A stretch of 42,015 bases of DNA from Bacteroidales bacterium (GTDB lineage Bacteria; Bacteroidota; Bacteroidia; Bacteroidales; P3), in NCBI GenBank assembly GCA_031260565.1, contig JAISLH010000065.1, forward strand, positions 1-42,015, in the 5' to 3' direction. A program made the position numbers and the translations under genes. Below are positions 8,835 to 16,620 of the stretch, piece after piece; the stretch's first letter is position 1, and each line of letters starts with the position of its first letter. The notes below the pieces were generated by a model that did not search any database, was not told the DNA's origin, and saw only the letters and a list, made by a program, of their open reading frames with translations.

Positions 8835-9758
8835 TTATGGCGTTGTGAGAAAATGGACTAATTTTTCTTCATTTAGACTGCGGCTGTTGAAGATTTGTTC
8901 TATTTTCCCTTCGTTTAGTAATACTATTACAGGTTGTTTGCCCTTTGTGGCTTTAAGAAAAAACATCGGATTGACCAACGCCGTAGCTAAAGGCTGGGTT
9001 TGTGTTTCCGTCCTGAACTTTTGAATGCCCTTTTCGCCACCCCAAAAGATTGTCGTAAAGTCTTGGCGTTTCAAATCGTGCATTTGTATCATCACCTCTA
9101 TCTTCATAGCCGTCCGTTTGCAGTATTTACAGCCTGTGCTGTACAAACACAATACTTTTTTACCTTTCTGCAACTCCAAAGGCTTCACTTCATCAAGCTG
9201 CTTCAACTCTTCAAAGCCCTCTTTGTCAAGGCTTATCTCCTTGCCGTAAAGATTTGTGAGGATAGTATCAGGAGGGTAAATGATAATCGTTGCCGCTGTC
9301 GCAAGGACTGCAACAATTATCGTAATCAATGTCGCAAATCGTGTCTTCCACCCATTAGACCAGCCTATCATACAAGCCAATAACAGCATTACAACATTCT
9401 TTATAATGCTCTGAGTGTGGCTAAGGCGGATGTAATTGCCGAAGCAGTGGCAGTTTTCGTCTGTGCCACCAAACCAAATAGGCTTTAGAAGTAAATAAAT
9501 GGTGAAAGCAATCAGGCTCAAAAAGGCAAGTATTCTCGTCAAACGAGGTTTTATGCCAAGCAAAAGCAAGACTCCAAGTCCAGCTTCAAAGGCTATAAGC
9601 AGCCGAGTAACAAACTGCGTAAGTGTCCAAGGCATTAGTTTATGCTCAAAGAGGAACATATCAGTTGCTTCTATCGAAAGATATTTCAGAACTGCAGAAG
9701 CAATGAAGACTAAGCCAAGAAGTATGCGGCAGATTAAGCCAATGGTCTTTTTGTTCAT
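8835..9758 (-). CDS. MauE/DoxX-type membrane protein fused to a thioredoxin-like domain
   Basis: 307 aa. The N-terminal half has about four or five hydrophobic segments (near 7-25, 50-68, 75-92, 117-133, 141-160) and the redox motif ENCHCFG (Cys103, Cys105) in the position typical of MauE/DoxX-like proteins. After the last segment, residues about 170-307 form a thioredoxin-like domain with Cys210-Lys-Tyr-Cys213. In such families the membrane part passes reducing equivalents across the membrane to the CxxC domain. It resembles the Bacteroidota BT_3928-type fusion as I remember it. The upstream lipoprotein stops 3 bases before this start, so translation is probably coupled. A role in keeping those cysteine lipoproteins reduced or oxidised is inference. 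Confidence 0.8.
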   Translation of the reverse strand: MNKKTIGLICRILLGLVFIASAVLKYLSIEATDMFLFEHKLMPWTLTQFVTRLLIAFEAGLGVLLLLGIKPRLTRILAFLSLIAFTIYLLLKPIWFGGTDENCHCFGNYIRLSHTQSIIKNVVMLLLACMIGWSNGWKTRFATLITIIVAVLATAATIIIYPPDTILTNLYGKEISLDKEGFEELKQLDEVKPLELQKGKKVLCLYSTGCKYCKRTAMKIEVMIQMHDLKRQDFTTIFWGGEKGIQKFRTETQTQPLATALVNPMFFLKATKGKQPVIVLLNEGKIEQIFNSRSLNEEKLVHFLTTP

Positions 9759-9761
9759 TCC

Positions 9762-9977
9762 TTATATTTCCGTACAATAAATACCTGTTGAGCCACCTGA
9801 GCCGGGCAAGTCTTTGGACTGAGGATAATTATTCTCCAAATCTTCACAAGGTGTATCCTGGTCATAGAAACTTTCTATCTGTCCATTGACAGAGCACTGG
9901 CAATCATGCGATTCGGAACAAGAACCAAATGCAAAAGCAGCAGCAAACAAAATAACAATCAATGCTATTCTTTTCAT
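9762..9977 (-). CDS. Small cysteine-patterned lipoprotein 1
   Basis: 71 aa. Signal peptide ending FGSC (lipobox) followed by the shared pattern C-x4-D-C-x-C (CSESHDCQC), then CED in the middle and a C-terminal CTEI. Apart from the lipidated cysteine there are four cysteines, enough for two disulfides. Two neighbours, at 10010-10234 and 10301-10546, have the same layout. The stop codon lies 3 bases from the start of the DoxX-thioredoxin fusion, the tightest junction in this operon. I recognise no named family. A periplasmic or surface redox or metal-binding role would be a guess. Confidence 0.75.
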   Translation of the reverse strand: MKRIALIVILFAAAFAFGSCSESHDCQCSVNGQIESFYDQDTPCEDLENNYPQSKDLPGSGGSTGIYCTEI

Positions 9978-10009
9978 CTCTTTACCTTTTTTTTATTTTA
10001 TAATTCTAT

Positions 10010-10234
10010 CTAATACTCCCGACATATCAAATCGTAGGCACAGCCGTCCAAATGAATGTCTCCATAATCTATACGGTCGCAATTTCCTTCCCAATCACGG
10101 ATTATGTAGCTGTAATGTTCAATGTAGTTATGCACTACGGCGTCATATTCGCACAGGCAATCGTCTCTACTTTCGCAAGCAGCAAAAGCAATAACTGCAA
10201 CAATAAGTAATAATATCTTCTTCATATTTTTCAT
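10010..10234 (-). CDS. Small cysteine-patterned lipoprotein 2
   Basis: 74 aa (71 if the second Met, at 10225, is used). The lipobox FAAC is followed by ESRDDCLC, a mid-protein NCDRIDY and a C-terminal ICREY. It keeps the four-cysteine pattern of its two neighbours and has one extra cysteine (GCAYD). It is acidic and aromatic-rich after the DCxC motif. The gap to lipoprotein 1 is 32 bases, and a terminator-like hairpin separates it from lipoprotein 3 upstream. Function unknown. Confidence 0.75.
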   Translation of the reverse strand: MKNMKKILLLIVAVIAFAACESRDDCLCEYDAVVHNYIEHYSYIIRDWEGNCDRIDYGDIHLDGCAYDLICREY

Positions 10235-10245
10235 CTTTTTTCTTT

Positions 10246-10278
10246 TATAAAAAACAGGGGATACATAATGTGTCCCCT
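10246..10278 (-). terminator. Intra-operon terminator or attenuator
   Basis: On the minus strand AGGGGACACA pairs with TGTATCCCCT (one mismatch, 3-base loop) and is followed by GTTTTTTAT. It lies between lipoprotein 3 and lipoprotein 2. It should lower expression of the three downstream genes relative to the first, because no new promoter is visible in the gap. Confidence 0.6.
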
Positions 10279-10300
10279 ATTCTCTGTGTTGGTTTGGAGT

Positions 10301-10546
10301 TTAGTGCTCTACGCATTTAAGAGTAGCAGTAATACTTCCGTTTAATGTCCAATCAGCTTGGATTGCAGAAGAAAGGTCATCCCATTTCACATCTTCACAC
10401 TCTCCTTCATATTCAGAAATTGAAGGGGTAGATGCACTAACAGGACTTACAGCACCCATATCAGTTGCTGTACAATCACAATCATTTTTCGTAGTACAAG
10501 CAGCAAACAAACCGCAAACACCTAATAATAAAAACAATTTTTTCAT
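10301..10546 (-). CDS. Small cysteine-patterned lipoprotein 3 (first gene of the operon)
   Basis: 81 aa. Signal peptide ending FAAC, then TTKNDCDC, a Ser/Pro-rich spacer, GECEDVKW, and a C-terminal KCVEH. The positions of DCxC, (E/N/P)C(E/D) and the final C-x-E-x match the two downstream lipoproteins, although the sequence between has diverged, which suggests old tandem duplications. It has the only recognised promoter of the cluster, so it is probably the most abundant product. I recognise no named family. Confidence 0.75.
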   Translation of the reverse strand: MKKLFLLLGVCGLFAACTTKNDCDCTATDMGAVSPVSASTPSISEYEGECEDVKWDDLSSAIQADWTLNGSITATLKCVEH

Positions 10547-10635
10547 TTTGTTATAAATATTAAATTAATTCTCTACTCTGTTATTATGGATTTTCGAGCT
10601 CCTCCATTCTCATTATACAACGTACAATGACGAGG

Positions 10636-10666
10636 CAAAAGTACAATTTTTTTTTCACACGGCAAA
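10636..10666 (-). promoter_or_regulatory. Promoter of the cysteine-lipoprotein operon
   Basis: Minus strand: -33 TTTG (10663-10666), 19-base gap, -7 TACTTTTG (10636-10643) followed by GC. This is a textbook Bacteroidota promoter. The leader to the first ATG is about 80 bases. Confidence 0.8.
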
Positions 10667-11101
10667 ACTTTTTTTATTTTTTTTGCATTTTAAGTTATTT
10701 TTTTTACTTCATATCCGCTGAAACTCTTATTATTTAAGCATTTTACTTGTCTGATAATTTCTTACTCCCAAAACGAACAAATCAAGTAAAAACAGCACAA
10801 AAAATGTATTTTACATCCAAAACTTGCAATTATGGTAAGTTCCAATGCTAACAGAAAAGAACAGGTAATTACCAGCCTTTAAAAATTTAGTCGCTTAAAA
10901 TATCTAAATAATACGCAAAATTGCTGTCAAAAACAGGGCATATAATTATATTTTAACTAAGCATTATTTACATAAAACACTCATCAAAAACCGCCATTTT
11001 TAGCATAAATTTTGTCAAAATTAAGAGTAAAAATGGCGAGATTTCCAATAATTTTGGTCAAAAAAAGGACAAATTTAGCCGAACTCCGCTTCACCAAAAC
11101 G

Positions 11102-11156
11102 AAACGCCGTTTTAATTTTCTAAAGTGGCGTTTCGTGACGCTGAAACGCCGCTTTA
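11102..11156. repeat. Helically phased repeat array B
   Basis: AAACGCC at 11102 and 11144 (42 bases apart, two periods) with GGCGTTT at 11127 between them. TAAAGTGGCGTTTC (11121-11134) pairs with GAAACGCCGCTTTA (11143-11156), with one G-T, around the 8-base loop GTGACGCT that also recurs in arrays E, F and G. The array lies between divergent genes. Confidence 0.85.
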
Positions 11157-11425
11157 ATTTTAGCAAAAAGCACGAAAAAAGGGATAAAATACTATATTAT
11201 CCCCATAAAGTGATATATTGCGTTACTGCAATATGATTACGTAAATTTATATAAAAACATCACGTTCGCATCTCTGAAAAGTGGCGATTTTTAATGAAAT
11301 TTTGTTGCATTAAATCTGTAATTTGTGATGATGTTTTTTGATATTGTTTTGCCATAATCTTACTTATTTTTATCCGTTGATCAATTTCGTTTTGCAAAAA
11401 TACAAAAAATAAAAGTAAAATAAGG

Positions 11426-11433
11426 TACTTTTG
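11426..11433 (+). promoter_or_regulatory. Orphan -7 box TACTTTTG
   Basis: It matches TAnnTTTG and is followed by GC. The next supported gene starts 370 bases downstream. It may give the lipoprotein a long leader, drive a small RNA, or be unused. A T-run (11480-11487) lies about 50 bases downstream, with no clear stem before it. Confidence 0.4.
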
Positions 11434-11803
11434 CGACCATTGTTGAAAACTATTTTCTTAATTGTTGAATTTCAAGTTGTTTTTTTTAACCTTACTGCAT
11501 TAAATTCAGCAAAAAAAGAAAGCAAAATGAACAATAGAATTAACTAATCTAAAACGGGCTGTCGGCAAATTTTGAAAAGTTGATTTTTGAGTAAATTTAA
11601 GGAAAATTAAACAAAATTTGAGGTAAAAATAGGGCAAAAACAGAAGAATGAAAGCAAGGTTGTATGGATTTTATTCGCTGATTTATAAGCATTAAGTGCC
11701 TTTATGTAATATTTTTTCTAAAAAATGTGGCTATATTTGGTTTTTTTGTTGTAATATTGCACCTTCAAATAAATATTTATTTAACCTTAAAATCAAAGTA
11801 AAA

Positions 11804-12247
11804 ATGAAAGTAAAACATTTATTATTAGGAATCGCAATCGTAGCATTGATGGCTGCATGCGGAAAGAAAGATGCAACTGACACTCCTACTACTACTCCGG
11901 AAGGAACAGAGGCAGTTGAAGAACAACCTGTACAAGAGCCAGCTGCAACACCTGCTGCTCAACCAAAATCAACTACTACTGCACAGCCAGCTGCAAAGGC
12001 GGAAGAGCCAGCTAAGCCAGCAGTTAATCCTTGCGAGCAAAAAGTGAAAGATTTTGAATCTTATGTTGCTGAATTGAAAGTTGCAAGTAGTGACAGAATT
12101 GGTGCTGCAAAGCTAAGACACTTTGCGGAATTGAGAGATAAGTCTGCTGCACAAAAATCATTGGTTGAATCATGTGCTTCTGACGAAACTTATGGAGCCA
12201 GAGTTAAAAGAGCTTTTACTGAAATGAATGCTGCATTGGTGAAATAA
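11804..12247 (+). CDS. Small lipoprotein with a Pro/Ala/Thr linker
   Basis: 147 aa from the ATG at 11804. An upstream in-frame extension exists but lacks a signal sequence; from 11804 a lipoprotein signal peptide begins at once (MKVKHLLLGIAIVALMAAC). Residues about 20-75 are a low-complexity linker of Thr, Pro, Ala, Gln and Glu, as in proteins that span the peptidoglycan or hold a domain away from the membrane. The C-terminal 70 residues are helical and charged, with two cysteines (NPCEQKV and VESCASD) that could pair. Function unknown. A strong terminator follows. Confidence 0.75.
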   Translation: MKVKHLLLGIAIVALMAACGKKDATDTPTTTPEGTEAVEEQPVQEPAATPAAQPKSTTTAQPAAKAEEPAKPAVNPCEQKVKDFESYVAELKVASSDRIGAAKLRHFAELRDKSAAQKSLVESCASDETYGARVKRAFTEMNAALVK

Positions 12248-12276
12248 TTAAGATGAACTTAATTTTGCAGAAAAGC

Positions 12277-12311
12277 AAAAAGGACATTCAATAACGAATG
12301 TCCTTTTTTTA
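12277..12311. terminator. Bidirectional terminator between lipoprotein and sod genes
   Basis: Stem AGGACATTC / GAATGTCCT (6-base loop), extended by A-T pairs and flanked by A-rich and T-rich runs. It serves the + lipoprotein and the - sod gene. Confidence 0.9.
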
Positions 12312-12329
12312 TTTAGTCAAAAGTGTTTA

Positions 12330-12908
12330 TTAGAATCTCTCATTGACTTTCTGCCAATCTACAATCTGCCAAAAAGATTCTAAATAAGCAGGGCGGCGAT
12401 TTTGCTTGTCAAGATAGTAAGCGTGTTCCCAAACATCACAGGTTAGAAGAAGCGTTTTATCTTCTGTCATTGGGTTTGCAGCATTTGAGGTCTGCACTAT
12501 CTCCAACTTACCCGCCGAATTGACAACAAGCCAAGCCCAACCAGACCCAAAAAGACCCACTGCCGCTGCCGTGAATTTCTCCTTAAACATATCAAAAGAG
12601 CCAAACTCCGCATTGATAGCCTCTTTCAGTTTGCCGTTTGGCAGCAATGAGCCATTGGGAGTAAGACAATTCCAATAGAATGTGTGGTTAAAGACCTGTG
12701 CAGCATTGTTGAAAATACCTCCTGTTGCACTTTTGATGATTTGTTCCAAAGTTTTGCCTTCAAACTCCGTACCAACAATGAGTTTATTCAGGTTATCAAC
12801 ATAAGTCTGATGATGTTTCCCGTAATGGAACTCTATTGTCTGTTGTGAAATGTGTGGCTCTAACGCATTGTTTGCGTAAGGCAGAGCCGGTAATGTAAAT
12901 TGTGCCAT
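12330..12908 (-). CDS. sodB: Fe/Mn superoxide dismutase
   Basis: 192 aa, full length for the iron-type family. It dismutates superoxide to oxygen and hydrogen peroxide in the cytoplasm. The metal ligands are visible: His28 (EFHYGKHHQTYV), His75 (QVFNHTFYW), Asp158 and His162 (CDVWEHAYYLD). The GLFGSGWAWLV block and overall spacing fit FeSOD. Members from anaerobic Bacteroidales can often use either metal, so the metal is not certain. It has its own -7 box and a shared terminator. Confidence 0.95.
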   Translation of the reverse strand: MAQFTLPALPYANNALEPHISQQTIEFHYGKHHQTYVDNLNKLIVGTEFEGKTLEQIIKSATGGIFNNAAQVFNHTFYWNCLTPNGSLLPNGKLKEAINAEFGSFDMFKEKFTAAAVGLFGSGWAWLVVNSAGKLEIVQTSNAANPMTEDKTLLLTCDVWEHAYYLDKQNRRPAYLESFWQIVDWQKVNERF

Positions 12909-13215
12909 ATTGTTTGTTATTTTTAATGGGTTATTATCGCTGCAAAGGTAATATTTTTTTTGAAATATGAATTAAATATGACAATTTTAGTATAATAGAA
13001 CCCTGCTATACATTTAGCAGGCAAGCTATATTTACACCCAAACACTCAATGAGAATATCACTTTTGATATATGATTTTAACAAAATAAGCCCTTGTTGCA
13101 TTTTATTATTGTCGCTCCTGCCTAAGGAACGAATCCCATTAAAATAAAAGTAAGATTGAGTAAAATTTAGTCTTGTTCTGCAAAATTGCAACAAAGCTTT
13201 ATTCCTATAGCTTTT
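12909..13215. other. 307-bp intergenic region
   Basis: It contains the sod -7 box and a small perfect hairpin CCTGCTA / TAGCAGG (13002-13008 with 13015-13021) that might weakly end the transcript from 13216. No T-run follows. I see no gene. Confidence 0.5.
12943..12950 (-). promoter_or_regulatory. -7 box of sod (TACCTTTG)
   Basis: Minus-strand TACCTTTG followed by GCAG, 34 bases before the start codon. No matching -33 TTTG. Confidence 0.6.
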
Positions 13216-14592
13216 CTACGTGAATATCCAGCCGTTTGATATATACATATTGAAGAGGTATGTCGTCCAAACAATATTTGCAAATAGAGCAATGAAAAGT
13301 ATTATTCTATAAGTTATATTTTGGGATAAGTCACTGAAAACAAATAGTCCAATGGCTATAAGTAAAAGAGGAAATCCTAACAGAGCAAAGCCAATTACCG
13401 TGTATTTACAACTAAGAAGCACAACAAAAGAAAGGGCAATCAAAATAGTGAAAATTATTATGCGTTTCTTGATTGTCAGAGTCTGCAACTTGTCTTCAAA
13501 GACAAAAAATAAAGATATAAAATAAGGAGTTGTTAAAACATATCGAGATAACCCGTGAAGAGTACCATGAAAAAAGAAAAGAACGATACATAATGAAGTT
13601 AGACAACAAGATAATGAAACAACAGACAAGTAATCTTTCTTATTGTCGGAATGTAAGGCAAATAAAGCGGATTGTTTTCTCAATATCTTGCACTGATATA
13701 ATAAGGCAATGAAGAGATAAACTGCAATTGGAAGGCAGACTGCAGTCATTGTAGCAATATTTATTCCAAAGCCTTCATGAGACCAGTCATTTATATTTGC
13801 CAAGTCGGGTAACGATAGATAGTTTCCCCACACTTCTTGCACTTCCATAAACTTCATTATACTATTATTTCCGTACATCAAAAGGATAATGGAAAAAATA
13901 ATTGTCCCTATTAGGATTGGTAAAATCCCAAACAAAAGCCGCTTCAGACTTCTCAAAACCTGACGTTCTTTTATCAAAAACAAAATTTCAGCTATAAAAA
14001 TTGCAGGCAATATAATGGAGAAAGCATTGCGTGTAAGTGCCACTGCCGTCATTGCAATGAAATATAGCCAATATTTATCCTTAACAAAGCCGTATATTGC
14101 CAACGCTCCCATCAATATAAATGTTGCTTCGGTGTATGGAATTAAGAAGACAGCCAACAGCGGCAGGCAAAGAACAAGTAGCGTATGCAGGGTTGATTTG
14201 CCCTTGCAAAGAGATGATAAAATGAGAACACCAATGATAAACATCAAACAATTAACCACTACAATTCCTATCGTAGATACGTTGATCAAACGCCAAATAA
14301 ATGGAAACAAGGGGAAAAAAGCGGAAGTCGGAAAGTTATTAGAACTTATATTATCTACATACCCGTCTTCATGTATTACGTAATAAAATGAAGCATCCCA
14401 ATGAACAAGATTATCATTAGTGATTTTGATAAATGGCTTATTGACTTCATATCTTTCCTCCGTGCTTTGGTTGCACTCGTAGTTGTGGCTAATTTTACCA
14501 AGCGTGTTTTGGTATATGTTATCATTTTGTAAGAGAGTGAAGACAACAAAGCATAGAACAAAGAAAGCTAATAATAATGTTATTTTTTTCAT
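13216..14592 (-). CDS. PIG-V-like GT-C family mannosyltransferase (probable)
   Basis: 458 aa polytopic membrane protein with about ten hydrophobic segments. The first lumenal loop holds HWDASFYYVIHEDGY (Trp65-Asp66) and the next helix starts with FFPLFPFIW (92-100). That combination (W-D-x-x-x-Y then F-F-P-L-x-P) matches bacterial relatives of the GPI mannosyltransferase PIG-V, GT-C enzymes that use polyprenyl-phosphate sugars. The first Asp is the expected catalytic residue. It is last in an operon with dut (18-base gap) and a flippase, so it probably works on surface glycans. The sugar and acceptor cannot be read from sequence. Confidence 0.7.
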   Translation of the reverse strand: MKKITLLLAFFVLCFVVFTLLQNDNIYQNTLGKISHNYECNQSTEERYEVNKPFIKITNDNLVHWDASFYYVIHEDGYVDNISSNNFPTSAFFPLFPFIWRLINVSTIGIVVVNCLMFIIGVLILSSLCKGKSTLHTLLVLCLPLLAVFLIPYTEATFILMGALAIYGFVKDKYWLYFIAMTAVALTRNAFSIILPAIFIAEILFLIKERQVLRSLKRLLFGILPILIGTIIFSIILLMYGNNSIMKFMEVQEVWGNYLSLPDLANINDWSHEGFGINIATMTAVCLPIAVYLFIALLYQCKILRKQSALFALHSDNKKDYLSVVSLSCCLTSLCIVLFFFHGTLHGLSRYVLTTPYFISLFFVFEDKLQTLTIKKRIIIFTILIALSFVVLLSCKYTVIGFALLGFPLLLIAIGLFVFSDLSQNITYRIILFIALFANIVWTTYLFNMYISNGWIFT

Positions 14593-14610
14593 TACTTACT
14601 TATCTGAAAT

Positions 14611-15042
14611 TTACTTCCCTGTGTGTCCAAAGCCTCCTTCACCTCTGTCGGTTGAAGAAAGAACATCTACTTCTACCCAATCAGGACGCTCGTGTCGGGC
14701 AATAATCATCTGAGCTATTCGGTCGGAGTCGTTAATCGTAAAGTCAGCGTCAGAGAGGTTTATCATAACGACCTTTATCTCCCCTCTGTAATCGGCATCA
14801 ATCGTACCCGGTGTATTCAAAACTGTTATGCCACTCTTGATTGCCAAACCACTGCGAGGTCTTACTTGAGCCTCATAACCCAAAGGCAACTCTATGAAAA
14901 GTCCTGTGGGAATTAAGGCTCGCTGCATAGGTTTTAAGACCACTGATTGTTCTAAATTGGCTCTTAAATCTACACCTGCCGAGCCTGCTGTCTCGTATTG
15001 AGGTAAGGAATGCTTTGATTGGTTGATGATTTTCACTACCAT
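14611..15042 (-). CDS. dut: dUTP diphosphatase
   Basis: 143 aa, standard trimeric dUTPase length. It hydrolyses dUTP to dUMP, keeping uracil out of DNA and supplying dTMP synthesis. All five motifs are present in order: [35 protein letters not shown] (catalytic Asp, uracil-pocket Tyr), DRIAQMII and the C-terminal [10 protein letters not shown] lid. It begins 3 bases after the flippase stop codon and precedes the mannosyltransferase-like gene, so a nucleotide-pool enzyme is co-transcribed with envelope genes. Confidence 0.96.
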   Translation of the reverse strand: MVVKIINQSKHSLPQYETAGSAGVDLRANLEQSVVLKPMQRALIPTGLFIELPLGYEAQVRPRSGLAIKSGITVLNTPGTIDADYRGEIKVVMINLSDADFTINDSDRIAQMIIARHERPDWVEVDVLSSTDRGEGGFGHTGK

Positions 15043-15045
15043 AGT

Positions 15046-16494
15046 TTATTGTTTTATAAGTTTGTAAATATCTAATTTGAATACCAAGCCGACAAAGGCA
15101 AATAAAATTATAGTGTTTGCCACCAATCGCCACGCTAAATCGGTAATCGGCAGATATGCCATAACGAAATACAGCCCTATTGCCAACAAAAGATAGGCAG
15201 CAAGTCTCTTTATTGGATAAGCAATCGGGTAAAACTTCTGCCCAAAGAGGTAACAGACAACCATAATGGTAAAGTAGCAGGCAAGCGTTGTCCAAGCTGC
15301 ACCAATATATCCTAATATTGGTACAAGCAAATAGTTTAATACCAAAGTTATAATAGCACCTATGAATGATATATACGCCCCATAGATTGTCTTATCGCTC
15401 ACCTTATACCACACTGACAGGTTATAATAAACCCCAAGGCAAAGATTGGCAATGAGCAACAGCGGCACTACTTTCATTCCTTGATGATATTCTTCCCTCA
15501 AAAAGAGTTTAAAGACATCTAAATAGGCGATCACTCCCAAGAAAATTACTATTAAAAATAAGGTATATGCCGTCATAATCCGCACATATACTGATTTGGC
15601 GTCCTTATCCTTCATTTTAGAAAAGAAAAACGGCTCTGCGGCGAACTTAAAAGCCTGTATAAAGAGCGTCATAACGATAGATAATTTGTAACAAGCACTA
15701 TAAACTCCAATTTGAGAGAGGATATATTTTGAGCTATCGGCAACCCCTTTTGGTACAGTGATAAGGTGTTGCAAGGCAATGCGGTCAAAAGTTTCGTTTA
15801 TCATACCTGCCAAGCCACCAATCATAATAGGCAAGCCGTAAGCAATCATCCGTTTCCACAAAGCAAAGGAAAACCTAAACCGAAACTGACAATACTCTGG
15901 CATAAGCAAGAAAAAGGATATTGCACTGGCAAAACAATTTGACAGGAAGATAGCCATAACCAAATCTTGCGGCTTTATGACGAAGAAAAACAGGAGATTA
16001 AACGCTATATTTGAGAAAATATCAATAGATTTTATCAGAGCGAACCGCTTAGCCTTTTGTTCCACCCGAAGCTTGGCATAAGGTATTGCCCTCAAAGCGT
16101 CAAAGGCAATAATAATAAGGAATATTGCTATATATTTTTTCTCATAAAACATATTTGCTTCGCCATTCATAACGTTGGTTATGGGCGAAAGGAAGCAAAA
16201 AGTTATGACAAGAAAAGCACAAGATGTTGTTATAAGAGAGAGCAATGCGGTATTATAAACGATGTTTTTGTCCTTTGCCGTCTGCGAAAAGCGAAAGAAT
16301 GCCGTCTCCATTCCATACGTCAGCACAATCATAAGGAACGACACGTAGGCATAAAGGCTGCCGACAATACCATAGCTATCCGTTGCCAGAAAATAAGTAT
16401 GCAAAAAGACAAGGAAGTAATTCAAAAATCTCCCTACAATAGTTGGTATGCCGTAGATGGCGGTCTGTGATGCAAGTTTCTTAATATCGCTCAT
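15046..16494 (-). CDS. Polysaccharide flippase (Wzx/MATE-like)
   Basis: 482 aa with about 14 hydrophobic segments, the usual number for the oligosaccharide/lipid flippase superfamily. The opening helix MSDIKKLASQTAIYGIPTIV and the charged AKRFALIKSIDIFSNIAFNL region resemble lipopolysaccharide/O-antigen repeat-unit transporters. Such proteins move undecaprenyl-linked glycans across the inner membrane. It is the first gene of the flippase-dut-mannosyltransferase operon. Its promoter region shares 30 of 33 bases with the promoter of the TrpRS-like gene 4.7 kb away. Confidence 0.85.
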   Translation of the reverse strand: MSDIKKLASQTAIYGIPTIVGRFLNYFLVFLHTYFLATDSYGIVGSLYAYVSFLMIVLTYGMETAFFRFSQTAKDKNIVYNTALLSLITTSCAFLVITFCFLSPITNVMNGEANMFYEKKYIAIFLIIIAFDALRAIPYAKLRVEQKAKRFALIKSIDIFSNIAFNLLFFFVIKPQDLVMAIFLSNCFASAISFFLLMPEYCQFRFRFSFALWKRMIAYGLPIMIGGLAGMINETFDRIALQHLITVPKGVADSSKYILSQIGVYSACYKLSIVMTLFIQAFKFAAEPFFFSKMKDKDAKSVYVRIMTAYTLFLIVIFLGVIAYLDVFKLFLREEYHQGMKVVPLLLIANLCLGVYYNLSVWYKVSDKTIYGAYISFIGAIITLVLNYLLVPILGYIGAAWTTLACYFTIMVVCYLFGQKFYPIAYPIKRLAAYLLLAIGLYFVMAYLPITDLAWRLVANTIILFAFVGLVFKLDIYKLIKQ

Positions 16495-16513
16495 TGGTAC
16501 ATTGTCTTACGGC

Positions 16514-16546
16514 TTGCAAAGGTAGCAAAAATATGTTACATCTTCA
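16514..16546. repeat. 33-bp direct repeat, left copy (contains the flippase promoter)
   Basis: It begins TTGCAAAGGTAGCAAAAATA and ends TTACATCTTCA. It matches 21199-21231 at 30 of 33 bases in the same orientation. On the minus strand it includes -7 TACCTTTG (16517-16524) for the flippase operon. The two copies bracket the AT-rich island. Confidence 0.75.
16517..16524 (-). promoter_or_regulatory. -7 box of the flippase-dut operon (TACCTTTG)
   Basis: Minus strand, followed by GCAAG, 22 bases before the flippase start codon. Confidence 0.6.
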
Positions 16547-16620
16547 GTTTTGAAAATGATACACTGATTGGGCTTTTTTGGCAGTTTATTGCCTTCTATA
16601 TTTTGTTTTTTTGGCATAAA

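Larger units (their letters stand above)
10547..11803. other. 1.26-kb region without a convincing gene
   Basis: Very AT-rich. It holds the lipoprotein operon promoter, a 43-base stretch (10942-10984) related to sequence near array E, array B (11102-11156), small hairpins at 11181-11203 and 11215-11234, and an orphan -7 box at 11426-11433. Open frames across array B look like repeat translation and have no protein features. A small RNA starting near 11440 is possible but not shown. Confidence 0.6.

Noticed and set aside
10984..11236. Overlapping frames on both strands across array B
   Set aside because: Same explanation as for array A. The peptides mirror the repeat (KRRFNF, KRRFV) and are AT-rich low-complexity outside it.
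11434..11490. 6S RNA or another known small RNA after the orphan promoter
   Set aside because: No long rod-like pairing or conserved bulge could be drawn by eye; a T-run alone is not enough.
13006..13194. 62-codon minus-strand frame between sod and the mannosyltransferase-like gene
   Set aside because: No signal peptide, domain, promoter or ribosome site; composition like the surrounding spacer.
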